DNA from: Kordiimonas gwangyangensis DSM 19435 = JCM 12864
Lineage (GTDB): Bacteria; Pseudomonadota; Alphaproteobacteria; Sphingomonadales; Kordiimonadaceae
Direction of reading: 5' to 3'
Length of the DNA stretch: 64,000 nt
Assembly: GCF_000375545.1 (NCBI RefSeq)
Contig: NZ_AQXF01000002.1
Span: 408,716-472,715, forward strand
Notes under the pieces: generated by a model
Told to the model about the DNA's origin: nothing
Databases searched by the model: none
The model's input: only the letters and a program-made list of their open reading frames with translations
In this document: positions 18,255 through 27,389 of the stretch, one piece after another
Numbering within the stretch: position 1 is the first letter of the stretch
Layout: every line of letters starts with the position of its first letter
Program-made: the position numbers and the translations under genes

Positions 18255-19328
18255 TTATTCGGAAACATCTTCCTCGTCGCCCGGAGCAACCAGCATTGCT
18301 TCATTAACAAGACCCGCATTCTGGCGAATGGCTTGCTCAATCTCGTTAGAGACATCCGCATTCTCGATAAGGAAGCGCTTGGCGTTTTCACGGCCCTGAC
18401 CAATGCGCTGGCTGGAATAGCTATACCAGGAGCCCGATTTCTCAACCACACCGGCCTTGACACCAAGATCAAGGATTTCGCCGGTTTTTGAGACACCCTC
18501 ACCATACATGATGTCAAACTCAACCTGTTTGAATGGCGGTGCAAGCTTGTTTTTCACCACTTTCACACGGGTCGCGTTACCAACGATCTCATCCTTGTCC
18601 TTGATCGCACCGACACGGCGGATATCAAGACGAACGGAAGCGTAGAACTTGAGCGCGTTACCGCCCGTTGTCGTTTCAGGGCTACCGTACATCACACCAA
18701 TCTTCATGCGGATCTGGTTGATGAATATTACGATAGTATTCGAACGTGAGATCGAGGCCGTGAGTTTACGGAGCGCTTGGCTCATCAGACGAGCCTGAAG
18801 ACCAACGTGGCTATCGCCCATCTCACCCTCGAGTTCTGCGCGCGGCGTCAGTGCCGCAACGGAATCGACCACGAGAATATCGACCGCGCCCGAACGAACC
18901 AACGTATCGGCAATCTCAAGCGCCTGTTCACCCGTATCCGGTTGGCTGACCAGAAGCTCATTCACGTCAACGCCGAGCTTCCGGGCGTAGACGGGGTCAA
19001 GCGCGTGCTCCGCATCCACGAATGCAGCGATACCGCCCTTTTTCTGACTTTCGGCAACTGCATGCAATGCGAGCGTTGTTTTACCGGAGCTTTCAGGCCC
19101 GTAAATTTCAATGATACGGCCTTTTGGGAAACCGCCAATCCCGAGCGCGATGTCGAGATTAAGTGAACCTGTTGAAATCGTTTCGATTTCGATGCCACTC
19201 TCGCGTTGCCCCAGCTTCATGACCGAGCCTTTACCGAAGGCTCTGTCGATTTGGCTGAGTGCCGCTTCGAGTGCTTTAGTCTTATCCATGGATGATCCCT
19301 TTACCAACTGCAGTTCCGGCATTGACAT
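18255..19328 (-). CDS. recA: Recombinase RecA
   Basis: A 357-residue recombinase for homologous repair and SOS activation (LexA self-cleavage coprotease). Walker A is [10 protein letters not shown], Walker [15 protein letters not shown], loop L1 region [14 protein letters not shown] and loop L2 [35 protein letters not shown]. The start at 19328 follows AAGGGGA; ATG 19322 is also possible. The promoter region carries a near-consensus LexA box, and a terminator follows at 18206. Confidence 0.98.
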   Translation of the reverse strand: MSMPELQLVKGSSMDKTKALEAALSQIDRAFGKGSVMKLGQRESGIEIETISTGSLNLDIALGIGGFPKGRIIEIYGPESSGKTTLALHAVAESQKKGGIAAFVDAEHALDPVYARKLGVDVNELLVSQPDTGEQALEIADTLVRSGAVDILVVDSVAALTPRAELEGEMGDSHVGLQARLMSQALRKLTASISRSNTIVIFINQIRMKIGVMYGSPETTTGGNALKFYASVRLDIRRVGAIKDKDEIVGNATRVKVVKNKLAPPFKQVEFDIMYGEGVSKTGEILDLGVKAGVVEKSGSWYSYSSQRIGQGRENAKRFLIENADVSNEIEQAIRQNAGLVNEAMLVAPGDEEDVSE

Positions 19329-19404
19329 GATTGGGTCCCCTTATTCCACAGGCTGATTTCCCTTGCAATGCCAGTTTTGTACTTTATTTGTTCTCTTTGC
19401 GCAA

Positions 19405-19434
19405 ACAAATTTTCACTTTTTGTTCTCATGTCAA
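19405..19434 (-). promoter_or_regulatory. recA: recA promoter region with LexA box
   Basis: On the plus strand 19411-19425 reads TTTC-ACTTTTT-GTTC, one base off the LexA consensus GTTC-N7-GTTC. On the minus strand a TTGACA -35 lies at 19434-19429, so the box falls between -35 and the weak AT-rich -10. An inverted repeat GTTCTC / GAGAAC (19422-19427 and 19442-19447) overlaps the same site. Confidence 0.65.
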
Positions 19435-19451
19435 TTTTGGAGAGAACAAAA

Positions 19452-21842
19452 TTAGCCCAAAATACCTTTGACCTGTTCGGCCAAGTCCTTGAGGGAGAAA
19501 GGTTTTGGCAGGAACTGGAACTCTTCCGCTTCCAAGTTCTGTCGGAACATATCTTCAGCATAACCGGAAACAAATATCACCGGAAGGTCCGGAAATTTCT
19601 TGCGCGCTTCTTTCACGAGGGTCGGGCCGTCCATGTTCGGCATGATGACATCCGAAATGAGAAGGTCCACGCTCTCTTCCTCGTCCATGAGGATTTCGAG
19701 GCCGGCTTCACCTGATGCCGCTTCGAGCACGCGGTAGCCCTTGTTTGTGAGCGCACGGCTGGCAAACATGCGCACTGGCGCTTCGTCCTCAACGATGAGG
19801 ATTGTACCCTTGCCCGTCAGGTCACGTGCTGGCGCCTCAATGCGTTTGCTTTCTTGCGCGTCTTCAGCACTACCCCTATGCGCCTTGAAGAACAGACGGA
19901 AGGTAGTGCCAACGTTCTCTTCCGAATCCACGAAGACAAAACCGCCGGTCTGCTTGACGATGCCGTAAACGGTTGCGAGACCAAGGCCAGTACCCTGCCC
20001 CACCTCCTTGGTGGTGAAGAAGGGTTCAAAAATCTTTGAGAGATTGTCTTTCGGGATGCCGCAACCGGTATCCTCAACCTCAACCAGCACATAATCGTCC
20101 GGTACGATCACATCATACTGCTCGATCATGCGGTGATCGGGGCCAACCATGCTGGTGCGGATCTCTAACTTGCCGCCACCAGGCATCGCGTCCCGTGCGT
20201 TCACGGCGAGATTGATGATCACCTGCTCAAGCTGCCCCTGGTCGACCTTGATCGGCTGGAGATCGCGGCCATGCACGACCTTCAGCTCAATGTTCTCACC
20301 GATCAGGCGCCGGATGAGGTTAGAGAGCTCCGCCAGCACATCAGTCATCATCAGCACTTTTGGCCGGAGCGTCTGTTGGCGCGAGAACGCAAGCAGCTGA
20401 CGCACCAGATTGGCGGCTCGGTTGGCATTCTGCTTGATCTGGATGATGTCAGAGAAGGACTGATCGCCAGCGTCATGACGAACGAGGAGCAGGTCACAGA
20501 AACCAATGATAGCAGTCAGCAAATTATTGAAGTCATGCGCGACACCGCCCGCGAGTTGACCAACAGCCTGCATTTTCTGCGCTTGCACAAACTGCCGTTC
20601 AAGGCTTTTTTCCTGCGTGGTATCGAGGAGATAAAGTATCGCCATCATCTGTTCGCCGACCAGCACCGGCGCAGATACCACCTGCCCTGAGCGTTCAGGA
20701 TGCGAATTATAGATGACTTCTACTGGTGTGGAGCCGGGCCGTCCCTCACAGCATAGTTCAATTGCCGACCGCAGTTCGTCACGGTCTTCTTTTTTCACGA
20801 GGTCGAGCACACTGGTTCCCGCAGCGACCTTACGTCCGGCGGGATGCAGGCGCAGCGGCCTGTTGAATTCGCGGACAGCCGCCGACTGATCAACGATCGC
20901 GACAGCAACCGGTGCGTTATCAAAAATGGGGTCGAGCAGAATTTGCTCACCATCGGCAAACTGGCCCGCGCTCGCGCGGTTCGCTTTGCAGAGGAAACGG
21001 TAGCGGCCGATTTCGCGGTCATCCTCGCGGGTTTCAAGCGGAAGGTCGATCACATCAACATCGATACGCCGATTGTTCGCGACAAGGAGTTGGCTGTCTT
21101 CATTCTTGAGTTGGATTTTGACTGGCATCTGGCCGTCTTCAAGTTCCAACCACTCGCGCAGCACCTCATTGATATAATGCGGGCGCCCCTCAGCATCCTC
21201 AAGCACAACCCCACAACCCAGTTTCTCGAAAATCGGTACACCCCAGTTGCCGATGATCGAACGTTCATGATCCAGACGCTGGCGGTCGCCATCGCTGGCG
21301 ACATTCCACATAATATGCCGACGAATGCGTTTGCCGGATATGCTCAGGACGGTGCGGTCGTCAGTCTTGAGGTCAAAGGCTTTGCCGCCGCTGCCCGCCG
21401 TCAACACACTATTGAGAAGGGTGCTGAGATCAGATTGCTCACGTTTGCCGCGCAAAAGGTCCTGAAGGAAACGAATATGCCCAAGCGCAAGACGCTCAAA
21501 GGCTGCGTTCGAGGCAATAACCTCACCGCTCAGGTCGGTGATAACGACTGCGCGGCGCTCGAGGGCGACAAGCGCGTTCACGAGTTCGCGGTCCACCACT
21601 TCCTGACGATTTATGGCCTGCCCGACCTGCCCGAGCGACCTGAGGAGCGTGAGCGCCGTCGCGATCAGGAGTGCACCGGAGATGGCAATCGCAACCGATA
21701 GCCCCCATAAAACCCAAACGAGGAGCGATATACCCGCGGTACCGACGAGAGCTGCGAGCGCAACACTCAGCAGCTTCATCCCCGACTTGACCTCGCTCTC
21801 GACGAGCGCTTCCTTAACCGGTAGTGGCAGGCGACTTTCCAT
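19452..21842 (-). CDS. cckA: CckA-type hybrid sensor histidine kinase
   Basis: A 796-residue hybrid kinase. Two transmembrane segments (about residues 25-70) are followed by two or more PAS-like sensory domains (to about 410). The HisKA domain has phospho-acceptor His436 in [11 protein letters not shown]. The HATPase motifs are [21 protein letters not shown] and [15 protein letters not shown]-terminal receiver carries the Asp in [12 protein letters not shown] and Lys in LPKPF. This architecture and its place after flhB fit CckA, which feeds phosphate through ChpT to CtrA in alphaproteobacterial cell-cycle and motility control. It lies 62 bases downstream of flhB, and may be expressed from the flagellar operon or its own promoter. 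Confidence 0.9.
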   Translation of the reverse strand: MESRLPLPVKEALVESEVKSGMKLLSVALAALVGTAGISLLVWVLWGLSVAIAISGALLIATALTLLRSLGQVGQAINRQEVVDRELVNALVALERRAVVITDLSGEVIASNAAFERLALGHIRFLQDLLRGKREQSDLSTLLNSVLTAGSGGKAFDLKTDDRTVLSISGKRIRRHIMWNVASDGDRQRLDHERSIIGNWGVPIFEKLGCGVVLEDAEGRPHYINEVLREWLELEDGQMPVKIQLKNEDSQLLVANNRRIDVDVIDLPLETREDDREIGRYRFLCKANRASAGQFADGEQILLDPIFDNAPVAVAIVDQSAAVREFNRPLRLHPAGRKVAAGTSVLDLVKKEDRDELRSAIELCCEGRPGSTPVEVIYNSHPERSGQVVSAPVLVGEQMMAILYLLDTTQEKSLERQFVQAQKMQAVGQLAGGVAHDFNNLLTAIIGFCDLLLVRHDAGDQSFSDIIQIKQNANRAANLVRQLLAFSRQQTLRPKVLMMTDVLAELSNLIRRLIGENIELKVVHGRDLQPIKVDQGQLEQVIINLAVNARDAMPGGGKLEIRTSMVGPDHRMIEQYDVIVPDDYVLVEVEDTGCGIPKDNLSKIFEPFFTTKEVGQGTGLGLATVYGIVKQTGGFVFVDSEENVGTTFRLFFKAHRGSAEDAQESKRIEAPARDLTGKGTILIVEDEAPVRMFASRALTNKGYRVLEAASGEAGLEILMDEEESVDLLISDVIMPNMDGPTLVKEARKKFPDLPVIFVSGYAEDMFRQNLEAEEFQFLPKPFSLKDLAEQVKGILG

Positions 21843-21904
21843 GGTTCCCCTTTCCCGACTGGGCTAGAACACTAGCCGGTGCCGGGCAAAAAATTCAACC
21901 CCTG

Positions 21905-22987
21905 TCAGCGCTTACGCGACGAAAACCCGGCGCGTTTCAGCTTCATGATGTAACTGATCACACCCGCGACTGCCTTATAGTGCTCAGGTGGTATTTCTTC
22001 ATCAATATCGACGCTGGCATGTAGGGCACGCGCAAGTGGCGGGTTTTCAATAATTGGAATGCCGTTCTCTTCGGCTAGTTCACGGATTTTGAACGCAACA
22101 GAATCAACCCCTTTAGCGATCAGTTTAGGCACATCCATCTGGCCGTGTTTATACTCGAGCGCGACGGCATAGTGGGTCGGGTTCGTGACAACCACATCTG
22201 CTTTCGGGATGTTGGCCATCATGCGCTGCATGGCGCGTTCACGCCGGATGGCGCGCAATTTACCTTTTACTTGCGGGTCACCGTCCGCCTGCTTGCGTTC
22301 GTCTTTCACTTCCTGCTTGGTCATGCGCATGCGTTTGATGAACTGATATTTCTGAAAGGAGTAGTCAATTGCAGCAACGATTGTGAGGAACACAAGTGTA
22401 GCGATAAGCAAACGCACAACCATCGAATAGATCAGGCCCATCATATCGATGGTTGAGAGGAGCATGATCGTGTCAATAAGTTCCCGCTCCGGCAGGACAA
22501 CGATGAGCACTGCTGTTGTGACACCAATGAGCTTCAATGTGAGCTTGATGAACTCGATGAATATCTTCGTCGAGAAAATCTTCTTGGCGCCCTTCATCGG
22601 CGACAATTTGGTGATGTCCGGCTTGAATTTCTCAAAGGAAAATGTTGCGCCATGCTGCACATAGCTTGCCGCCAATGCTGTCACCACAAAAACCGAGAAC
22701 GGAATGAGAAGTAGGATGAACACTTCGCGAAGCAGTACCACAAGATTGCTCATGGCTCCCACTTGATCAACGTCCAGCAAATGAACTGTTGTTAAATAGG
22801 CCTGTAGCTTCCGGGTTATTGTAAGGGCGATGAATGGTCCAAAACCAGCGACAACTGCGGTCCCTGCCAATAGCATGAACCAGGTTTTAAGCTCCTGACT
22901 GGACGCGACCTCGCCCTTTTTGTGAGCTTCCTCAAGCTTTTTCGGGGTCGGCTCCTCGGTCTTTTGACTGTCGTCTTCCTCAGCCAT
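21905..22987 (-). CDS. flhB: Flagellar type III export switch protein FlhB
   Basis: A 360-residue export-gate protein. A charged N terminus (MAEEDDSQKTEEPTPKKLEEAHKKGEVASS) precedes four membrane segments and a cytoplasmic autocleaving domain. The cleavage site NPTH is at residues 269-272, cut between Asn and Pro to switch substrate specificity from hook to filament. The end reads ARALHASVDIDEEIPPEHYKAVAGVISYIMKLK. It follows fliR by 3 bases in the minus-strand flagellar operon. Confidence 0.96.
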   Translation of the reverse strand: MAEEDDSQKTEEPTPKKLEEAHKKGEVASSQELKTWFMLLAGTAVVAGFGPFIALTITRKLQAYLTTVHLLDVDQVGAMSNLVVLLREVFILLLIPFSVFVVTALAASYVQHGATFSFEKFKPDITKLSPMKGAKKIFSTKIFIEFIKLTLKLIGVTTAVLIVVLPERELIDTIMLLSTIDMMGLIYSMVVRLLIATLVFLTIVAAIDYSFQKYQFIKRMRMTKQEVKDERKQADGDPQVKGKLRAIRRERAMQRMMANIPKADVVVTNPTHYAVALEYKHGQMDVPKLIAKGVDSVAFKIRELAEENGIPIIENPPLARALHASVDIDEEIPPEHYKAVAGVISYIMKLKRAGFSSRKR

Positions 22988-22990
22988 TCC

Positions 22991-23749
22991 CTACCCCATG
23001 AAATCCAGTAGCAGGTCACGCATCCGGTCGGTGAACAGTTGCATCATACCGCCCATCAGGATCATCATCAGCGCAAAGCCCATGAAGATATTCACCGGCA
23101 TACCGATAAAGAACACCTGAAAGCCCTGCGCCATACGCGCGATAAGACCAAGGCTTGTATTAAAGACAATGCTGTAGACGATGAACGGCGCGGCCATATG
23201 GAAACCAAGCAGGAAGGACGCGCTCACCATATTGGTGATCAACGTGGCAAGGTCAGCGTAGGCAAGCGGCTCACCTACGGGGAATTTCTGGTAGCTGTGG
23301 GCCATGCCCATGATCATGAGGTGATGCAGGTCCAGTACGACGATCATTGTAATGGCGATGTAGGTCATAAAGGCTGCGACAATAGCACTTTGTGAACCTT
23401 GGGCCGGGTCAAAGCTCTGCGCAGCGCCAAGCCCTGTCTGGAACGCTATGACGGTGCCCGCCACATGGGTCGCTGACATCAGGATACGTGTGGCGAGGCC
23501 AATGATCAGCCCCACCAGCAACTCCCCAAGCAGTAACGCAAACAGCGCAAACACATTCTGCGGCATTGGCGGCAAAAGATCGCGCACGCTTGAATAAACA
23601 ATCAGCGACAGCGCAAATGCGAAAGCCACACGCATTCTTTGCGGGATGGTGGTATCGCCGAGGACCGGCATCACCATAACAAGGGCGGCGAGCCGCACGG
23701 TGACAAGCAAAAAGCCAAACGCCTCGGCAGGTAATACCTCGCCCAGCAT
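22991..23749 (-). CDS. fliR: Flagellar export-gate protein FliR
   Basis: A 252-residue integral membrane protein with about six hydrophobic segments and the usual FliR landmarks: VMPVLGDTTIPQRMRVAFAFALS, LLVGLIIGLATRILMSA, and MPVNIFMGFALMMILMGGMM. With FliP and FliQ it builds the export gate at the base of the flagellar motor. Neighbour spacing of 3 bases on either side indicates tight translational coupling. Confidence 0.94.
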   Translation of the reverse strand: MLGEVLPAEAFGFLLVTVRLAALVMVMPVLGDTTIPQRMRVAFAFALSLIVYSSVRDLLPPMPQNVFALFALLLGELLVGLIIGLATRILMSATHVAGTVIAFQTGLGAAQSFDPAQGSQSAIVAAFMTYIAITMIVVLDLHHLMIMGMAHSYQKFPVGEPLAYADLATLITNMVSASFLLGFHMAAPFIVYSIVFNTSLGLIARMAQGFQVFFIGMPVNIFMGFALMMILMGGMMQLFTDRMRDLLLDFMG

Positions 23750-23752
23750 GAT

Positions 23753-24019
23753 CTAACCGCCCGCGATAATACGTTCGGAGATTCTGAGCATGAAGGCGGA
23801 AAGGTTGCGACCCATATAGGGCAGCGCAATGAGAAGGACGGAAAAGATGGCGATGATTTTCGGCACGAAGGTCAACGTCATCTCTTGAAGCTGCGTTAGG
23901 GTCTGGAAGAAGGCGATTGCCAAGCCAACCACGAGGCCGACAGCCAGAATGGGGCCGCATGTCAACAGCAGAACTGTCAAAGCGTCCCTCGCGACCTCAA
24001 GCACGTCTGGACCGGTCAC
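23753..24019 (-). CDS. fliQ: Flagellar export-gate protein FliQ
   Basis: An 88-residue protein with two hydrophobic helices (ALTVLLLTCGPILAVGLVVGLAIAFFQTLTQLQEMTLTFVPKI and IFSVLLIALPYMG), the standard FliQ size and pattern. Part of the FliPQR export channel. It lies between fliE and fliR on the minus strand. Confidence 0.93.
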   Translation of the reverse strand: MTGPDVLEVARDALTVLLLTCGPILAVGLVVGLAIAFFQTLTQLQEMTLTFVPKIIAIFSVLLIALPYMGRNLSAFMLRISERIIAGG

Positions 24020-24052
24020 AAATCGTACCCCCGTGGTTTCAGGCTTTAATGC

Positions 24053-24376
24053 CTAGATTGGCATCTTCAGGATATCATTGTAGGCGGAAATGACCTTGTC
24101 ACGCACGCTGATAACGGTGTCCACCACCATCTCGGCGTTGGAAACTGCTGTCACCACATCGACCATATCCGCCTGGCTCACCAGAGCCTTTGCGCTGGTC
24201 ATCTCAGCGGTTTCAGTGGCCTTCTGGACATTGCCGATCGCATCGTCAACAAGCGCACCAAATGCAGAGTTGTTTTGAATGCCATCCATACCGTCGCGGG
24301 CCCCGAGGGAGCCGGACTGCATCTGTTTCGTAGCCTGTGAATAGGCGTTTACTGCATCAAGTTGCTTGATATTCAT
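24053..24376 (-). CDS. fliE: Flagellar hook-basal body protein FliE
   Basis: A 107-residue protein matching FliE, which links the MS ring to the rod. The C-terminal half is typical: SFxxLVDDAIGNVQKATETAEMTSAKALVSQADMVDVVTAVSNAEMVVDTVISVRDKVISAYNDILKMPI pattern, here from FGALVDDAIG to LKMPI. It follows flgC by 9 bases. Confidence 0.92.
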   Translation of the reverse strand: MNIKQLDAVNAYSQATKQMQSGSLGARDGMDGIQNNSAFGALVDDAIGNVQKATETAEMTSAKALVSQADMVDVVTAVSNAEMVVDTVISVRDKVISAYNDILKMPI

Positions 24377-24385
24377 CGCTTATTC

Positions 24386-24793
24386 CTAGCGCAGCAGGTC
24401 AAGGGTCATGGTTGCCATGCGGCGGGTGGCCTCAAGCGCGTTCAGGTTGGACTGGTAGGTCCGCTGCGCCTGGCGCATATCCATCATCTCGATGAGACCA
24501 TTGACGTTTGAGGTTTTGATATAACCAGCCTCGTCAGCCGCAGGGTTACCCGGATCATATTTCTTGCCGAACTCTTTTTCGTCATATGCGACCGCACCCG
24601 GCTTGACGAGTGTTACACCGCTTGCACGGTCAAGCTCGGTCTGGAAGGTCACGATCTTCCGACGATAGGGGTCAGCGCCCGGCTCCATCGCGATGGAATC
24701 CTGGTTCGCAATGTTCTCGGAAATCACACGCATACGCACGGACTGAGCACGTAGCCCAGCTGCCGACGCCATCATGGCATTTTGTAGATCCAT
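24386..24793 (-). CDS. flgC: Flagellar proximal rod protein FlgC
   Basis: A 135-residue rod protein with the rod-family N-terminal signature (SAAGLRAQSVRMRVISENIAN) and C-terminal motif (YQSNLNALEATRRMATMTLDLLR). FlgB, FlgC and FlgF build the proximal rod. The gene sits between flgB (42 bases upstream) and fliE. Confidence 0.95.
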   Translation of the reverse strand: MDLQNAMMASAAGLRAQSVRMRVISENIANQDSIAMEPGADPYRRKIVTFQTELDRASGVTLVKPGAVAYDEKEFGKKYDPGNPAADEAGYIKTSNVNGLIEMMDMRQAQRTYQSNLNALEATRRMATMTLDLLR

Positions 24794-24835
24794 TGTCTGT
24801 CCCTTGCCTTTGGTCCAGCAGAAGCAGCCTATATT

Positions 24836-25258
24836 CTAGCGGCCGCTATCCTTTCCGATGGCTTTCTTCAAAAGCCCCAAGTTCTTTTTGTAGAGGTTGA
24901 TAACCATGCCATATTCCATCTGGTTATTGGCAAGTGTCATCATTTCCTCTTCGAGCACTACAGAGTTACCGTTGGGCGATTCCTCACGGCCCTTCGCCTC
25001 TGAGATACGGTAGTTGCCCACCGTGCCGCCCGAAAGATCCATATGGCGAGCGTTACCCGAACGCATCTGAACCGATGACGTCTTGCCGCCAGACAGTTCT
25101 TCCACGAGGCCCGAAAACTCCTGTTTATCCAGCTCTTTAGCGCGATAACCGGGTGTATCAGCCTGCGAGATATTCTCGGTAATAACAGACTGATTATGGT
25201 TCAGCCAGCCAAGCCGCTGCTTCAGCGCCGCCATAATCGGTATGTTCGTCAAGTCCAT
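24836..25258 (-). CDS. flgB: Flagellar proximal rod protein FlgB
   Basis: A 140-residue rod protein, first gene of the flgB-flgC-fliE-fliQ-fliR-flhB operon. It has the rod-family start (IMAALKQRLGWLNHNQSVITENISQADTPGYRA) and ends NNQMEYGMVINLYKKNLGLLKKAIG. The ATG at 25258 is supported by CCGGAG 5 bases upstream; a longer frame to 25312 has no such site. The intergenic region to the divergent flagellar genes contains TTAACC (minus strand, 25324-25319), which equals a CtrA half-site. Confidence 0.93.
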   Translation of the reverse strand: MDLTNIPIMAALKQRLGWLNHNQSVITENISQADTPGYRAKELDKQEFSGLVEELSGGKTSSVQMRSGNARHMDLSGGTVGNYRISEAKGREESPNGNSVVLEEEMMTLANNQMEYGMVINLYKKNLGLLKKAIGKDSGR

Positions 25259-25410
25259 GTCAACTCCGGGCAGTTTGCCTGAATTAATATTTTTACGACT
25301 ATAACATGACACAGCTTAGGTTAACAAGTTGCAAACATGCCTTATTTTCCAACGCCCTGCCCTACGCTAATGCGCTTGCTTTTTTTCGCGGCCTGTCGCT
25401 CAATAGTGTG

Positions 25411-25764
25411 ATGACAGACCATGACGCCAAACCTGTACCGAACACTAAAGCTGTTGCCATCAGCCGTGAAAGCGAGGACAGCGCCGCGAAAATTACGGCT
25501 AAAGGGCATGGTTTTCTAGCCGAGAAAATTCTTGATATCGCCTTCGCAGAAGGCGTAAAGGTCCGCCAGGACAAAGATTTGGTGGAACTACTCGATGCCT
25601 TTGGTGTCGACTGCCCGGTGCCGTTTGAGGCCCTGCATGCGGTTTCCGTCATTCTCGAGAGGGTCTATGCGGAAAACCGCCGTATGGAGGCGGGCCGCAC
25701 AGCACCAATGGGCGATAGCGTGGAAGTGCCGGTCGCCAACCCCATGACCGAAGCGGATTACTGA
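25411..25764 (+). CDS. FlhB C-terminal-like (FlhX/EscU-tail) small protein
   Basis: About 117 residues from ATG 25411. The central part (ITAKGHGFLAEKILDIAFAEGVKVRQDKDLVELLDAFGVDCPVPFEALHAVSVILERVYAEN) mirrors the cytoplasmic end of FlhB after the NPTH site, but no NPTH is present. Such stand-alone FlhB tails (FlhX-like) occur near flagellar genes and can partly substitute for the FlhB tail. It is divergent from flgB and 3 bases before fliO, so it belongs to the fliO-fliP unit. A start at GTG 25408 or further upstream (25306) is possible; no clear ribosome site decides. Confidence 0.75.
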   Translation: MTDHDAKPVPNTKAVAISRESEDSAAKITAKGHGFLAEKILDIAFAEGVKVRQDKDLVELLDAFGVDCPVPFEALHAVSVILERVYAENRRMEAGRTAPMGDSVEVPVANPMTEADY

Positions 25765-25767
25765 AAC

Positions 25768-26064
25768 ATGGAATATCTGGGTGTCTTTTCAGTTCTATTC
25801 ATCATGCTCGGCGCACTCGCGCTTATGGCATGGCTTGTGCGTCGCTTCGGGCTTCTGCCCGGCACCGTCAGCATCAAGCCCGGTGACAAAGAACTGGAAA
25901 TTATCTCAAACAAGCTCCTCGACGCCCGCACCCGCCTTGTTGTGGTGCGCTGGCGCGGTACGGACTATCTGATTGGTACCGGGCCAAATGGCGTCACCAC
26001 GATTGACAGTGACAAACCCGATTTCGCCGCTATGGTCGAAGCGAATAAGGGGGGCAAACCATGA
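25768..26064 (+). CDS. fliO: Flagellar assembly protein FliO
   Basis: A 98-residue protein with one N-terminal membrane segment (VFSVLFIMLGALALMAWLVRRFG) and a short cytoplasmic beta-rich domain (RTRLVVVRWRGTDYLIGTGPNGVTTID). Fits FliO, which assists assembly of the FliP ring. It overlaps fliP by 4 bases (ATGA). Confidence 0.82.
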   Translation: MEYLGVFSVLFIMLGALALMAWLVRRFGLLPGTVSIKPGDKELEIISNKLLDARTRLVVVRWRGTDYLIGTGPNGVTTIDSDKPDFAAMVEANKGGKP

Positions 26065-26870
26065 GCGCATCTAACATCGGTATAGTCGCACGGCACCGGA
26101 AACTGATCGTGCGTAGCGCAATTTTTGCGGCGCCACTTGTGCTCGCGTGCTCGCTTTTGCTGTCTAGCCCTACTCTCGCGCAGTCCATAAGTCTTGACCT
26201 TGGCCAGTCGGGTTCGCTGAGCGGGCGTGTGGTACAAATGATCCTCTTGATGACGGTGCTCAGCCTCGCGCCCAGCATTCTCATCATGATGACAAGCTTC
26301 ACGCGCATGGTGATCGTTTTTTCACTGCTCCGTAGCGCGCTTGGGACACAGCAGTCGCCGCCAAACATCGTCATTGTCTCGCTATCACTTTTTCTTACCG
26401 GCTATGTCATGGCACCAACCCTTACAGCGGCATGGGACCAGGGCATTCAGCCGCTCATCAATGAAGAGATTGACGAAGTCGAAGCCTACAACCGCGCGTC
26501 TGTACCCATGCGGAACTTCATGCTGTCGCAGGTCCGGGAAAAAGACCTCGAGCTCTTCATGACCTTGGCAAATGACCCGGCTGAACAGAGCCCGGAAACA
26601 GTGCCGATGACCACGCTCATACCCGCGTTCATGATCTCAGAGATCAGGCGGGCGTTTGAGATCGGTTTCCTGCTCTACGTACCTTTTGTTGTGATCGACA
26701 TGGTCGTTGCGTCAATTCTGATGTCCATGGGCATGATGATGTTGCCGCCGGTCATGATTGCCATGCCGTTCAAGCTTATCTTCTTTGTACTTGTGGATGG
26801 CTGGAATCTGGTTGCTGGTTCGCTCGTGCAAAGTTTTGGCACCGCACCGCCGCCAGGTGTTGGTCAATAG
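26061..26870 (+). CDS. fliP: Flagellar export-gate protein FliP
   Basis: A 269-residue protein with a signal-like N terminus and four membrane helices. Signature stretches are ILIMMTSFTRMVIVFSLLRSALGTQQSPPN, LIPAFMISEIRRAFEIGFLLYVPFVVIDMVVASILMSMGMMMLPP and PFKLIFFVLVDGWNLVAGSLVQSF. Forms the FliP5 core of the export gate. Downstream it is convergent with a VOC gene, with no clear terminator in the 30 bases between. Confidence 0.95.
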   Translation: MSASNIGIVARHRKLIVRSAIFAAPLVLACSLLLSSPTLAQSISLDLGQSGSLSGRVVQMILLMTVLSLAPSILIMMTSFTRMVIVFSLLRSALGTQQSPPNIVIVSLSLFLTGYVMAPTLTAAWDQGIQPLINEEIDEVEAYNRASVPMRNFMLSQVREKDLELFMTLANDPAEQSPETVPMTTLIPAFMISEIRRAFEIGFLLYVPFVVIDMVVASILMSMGMMMLPPVMIAMPFKLIFFVLVDGWNLVAGSLVQSFGTAPPPGVGQ

Positions 26871-26903
26871 CCGCACCCAATGCTTTAGTTAGGGTTGCTA
26901 ATT

Positions 26904-27317
26904 TTATTGAGAGCCCGTCATTGGTGGGTCGCCAACCTGCTCCCAAAGCTCGATCTTGGTGCCCTCAGGGTCGAGTATCCAGGCAAATTTGCCGTACTCA
27001 TACTCTTCCATTTCACCTACCTGCTCGATGCCGGCAGCTTTCAGGCGTTCAAGCAGTGCCTCAAGGCCGCGGACCCGCAAATTGATCATGAAATCCCGGC
27101 CTGATGGGCGGAAATATTCACTTTCCTTGCGGAAGGGTCCCCAGACAAAATAGCCGGTCTTTTCCGGGTCGTCGTCTTCGCGAAACAGGAAGCTCGCGCC
27201 GGTGCCATCAAATGGGAAGCCAAGTTTGTCTTTGTACCAGTTGGCCAAAGCGTCCCTGTCTTGGCATTTGAAGAAAATACCACCAACACCGGTGATAACG
27301 CCGTCCTGTTTGCTCAT
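26904..27317 (-). CDS. VOC-family (glyoxalase-like) protein
   Basis: A 137-residue vicinal-oxygen-chelate fold protein, with two beta-alpha-beta3 halves: ITGVGGIFFKCQDRDALANWYKDKLGF and DFMINLRVRGLEALLERLKAAGIE...YGKFAWILDPEGTKIELWE. The Glu of KIELWE is a usual metal ligand, while the N-terminal His ligand appears absent (GGIFF). The substrate is unknown; this lineage is often annotated as bleomycin-resistance or glyoxalase-like. ATG 27317 follows GAGGAGA. Confidence 0.8.
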   Translation of the reverse strand: MSKQDGVITGVGGIFFKCQDRDALANWYKDKLGFPFDGTGASFLFREDDDPEKTGYFVWGPFRKESEYFRPSGRDFMINLRVRGLEALLERLKAAGIEQVGEMEEYEYGKFAWILDPEGTKIELWEQVGDPPMTGSQ

Positions 27318-27389
27318 GCTTTGTCTCCTCATATGCGAAGACAAAGCCTAGCGCGAAGGGCCGCCAGTGGCGACCCTTTTACAGCATTA

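Noticed and set aside
25306-25410. N-terminal extension of the FlhB-tail-like gene
   Set aside because: The extra 35 residues are Cys/Leu-rich and unrelated to FlhB tails, and the region should contain the divergent flagellar promoters.
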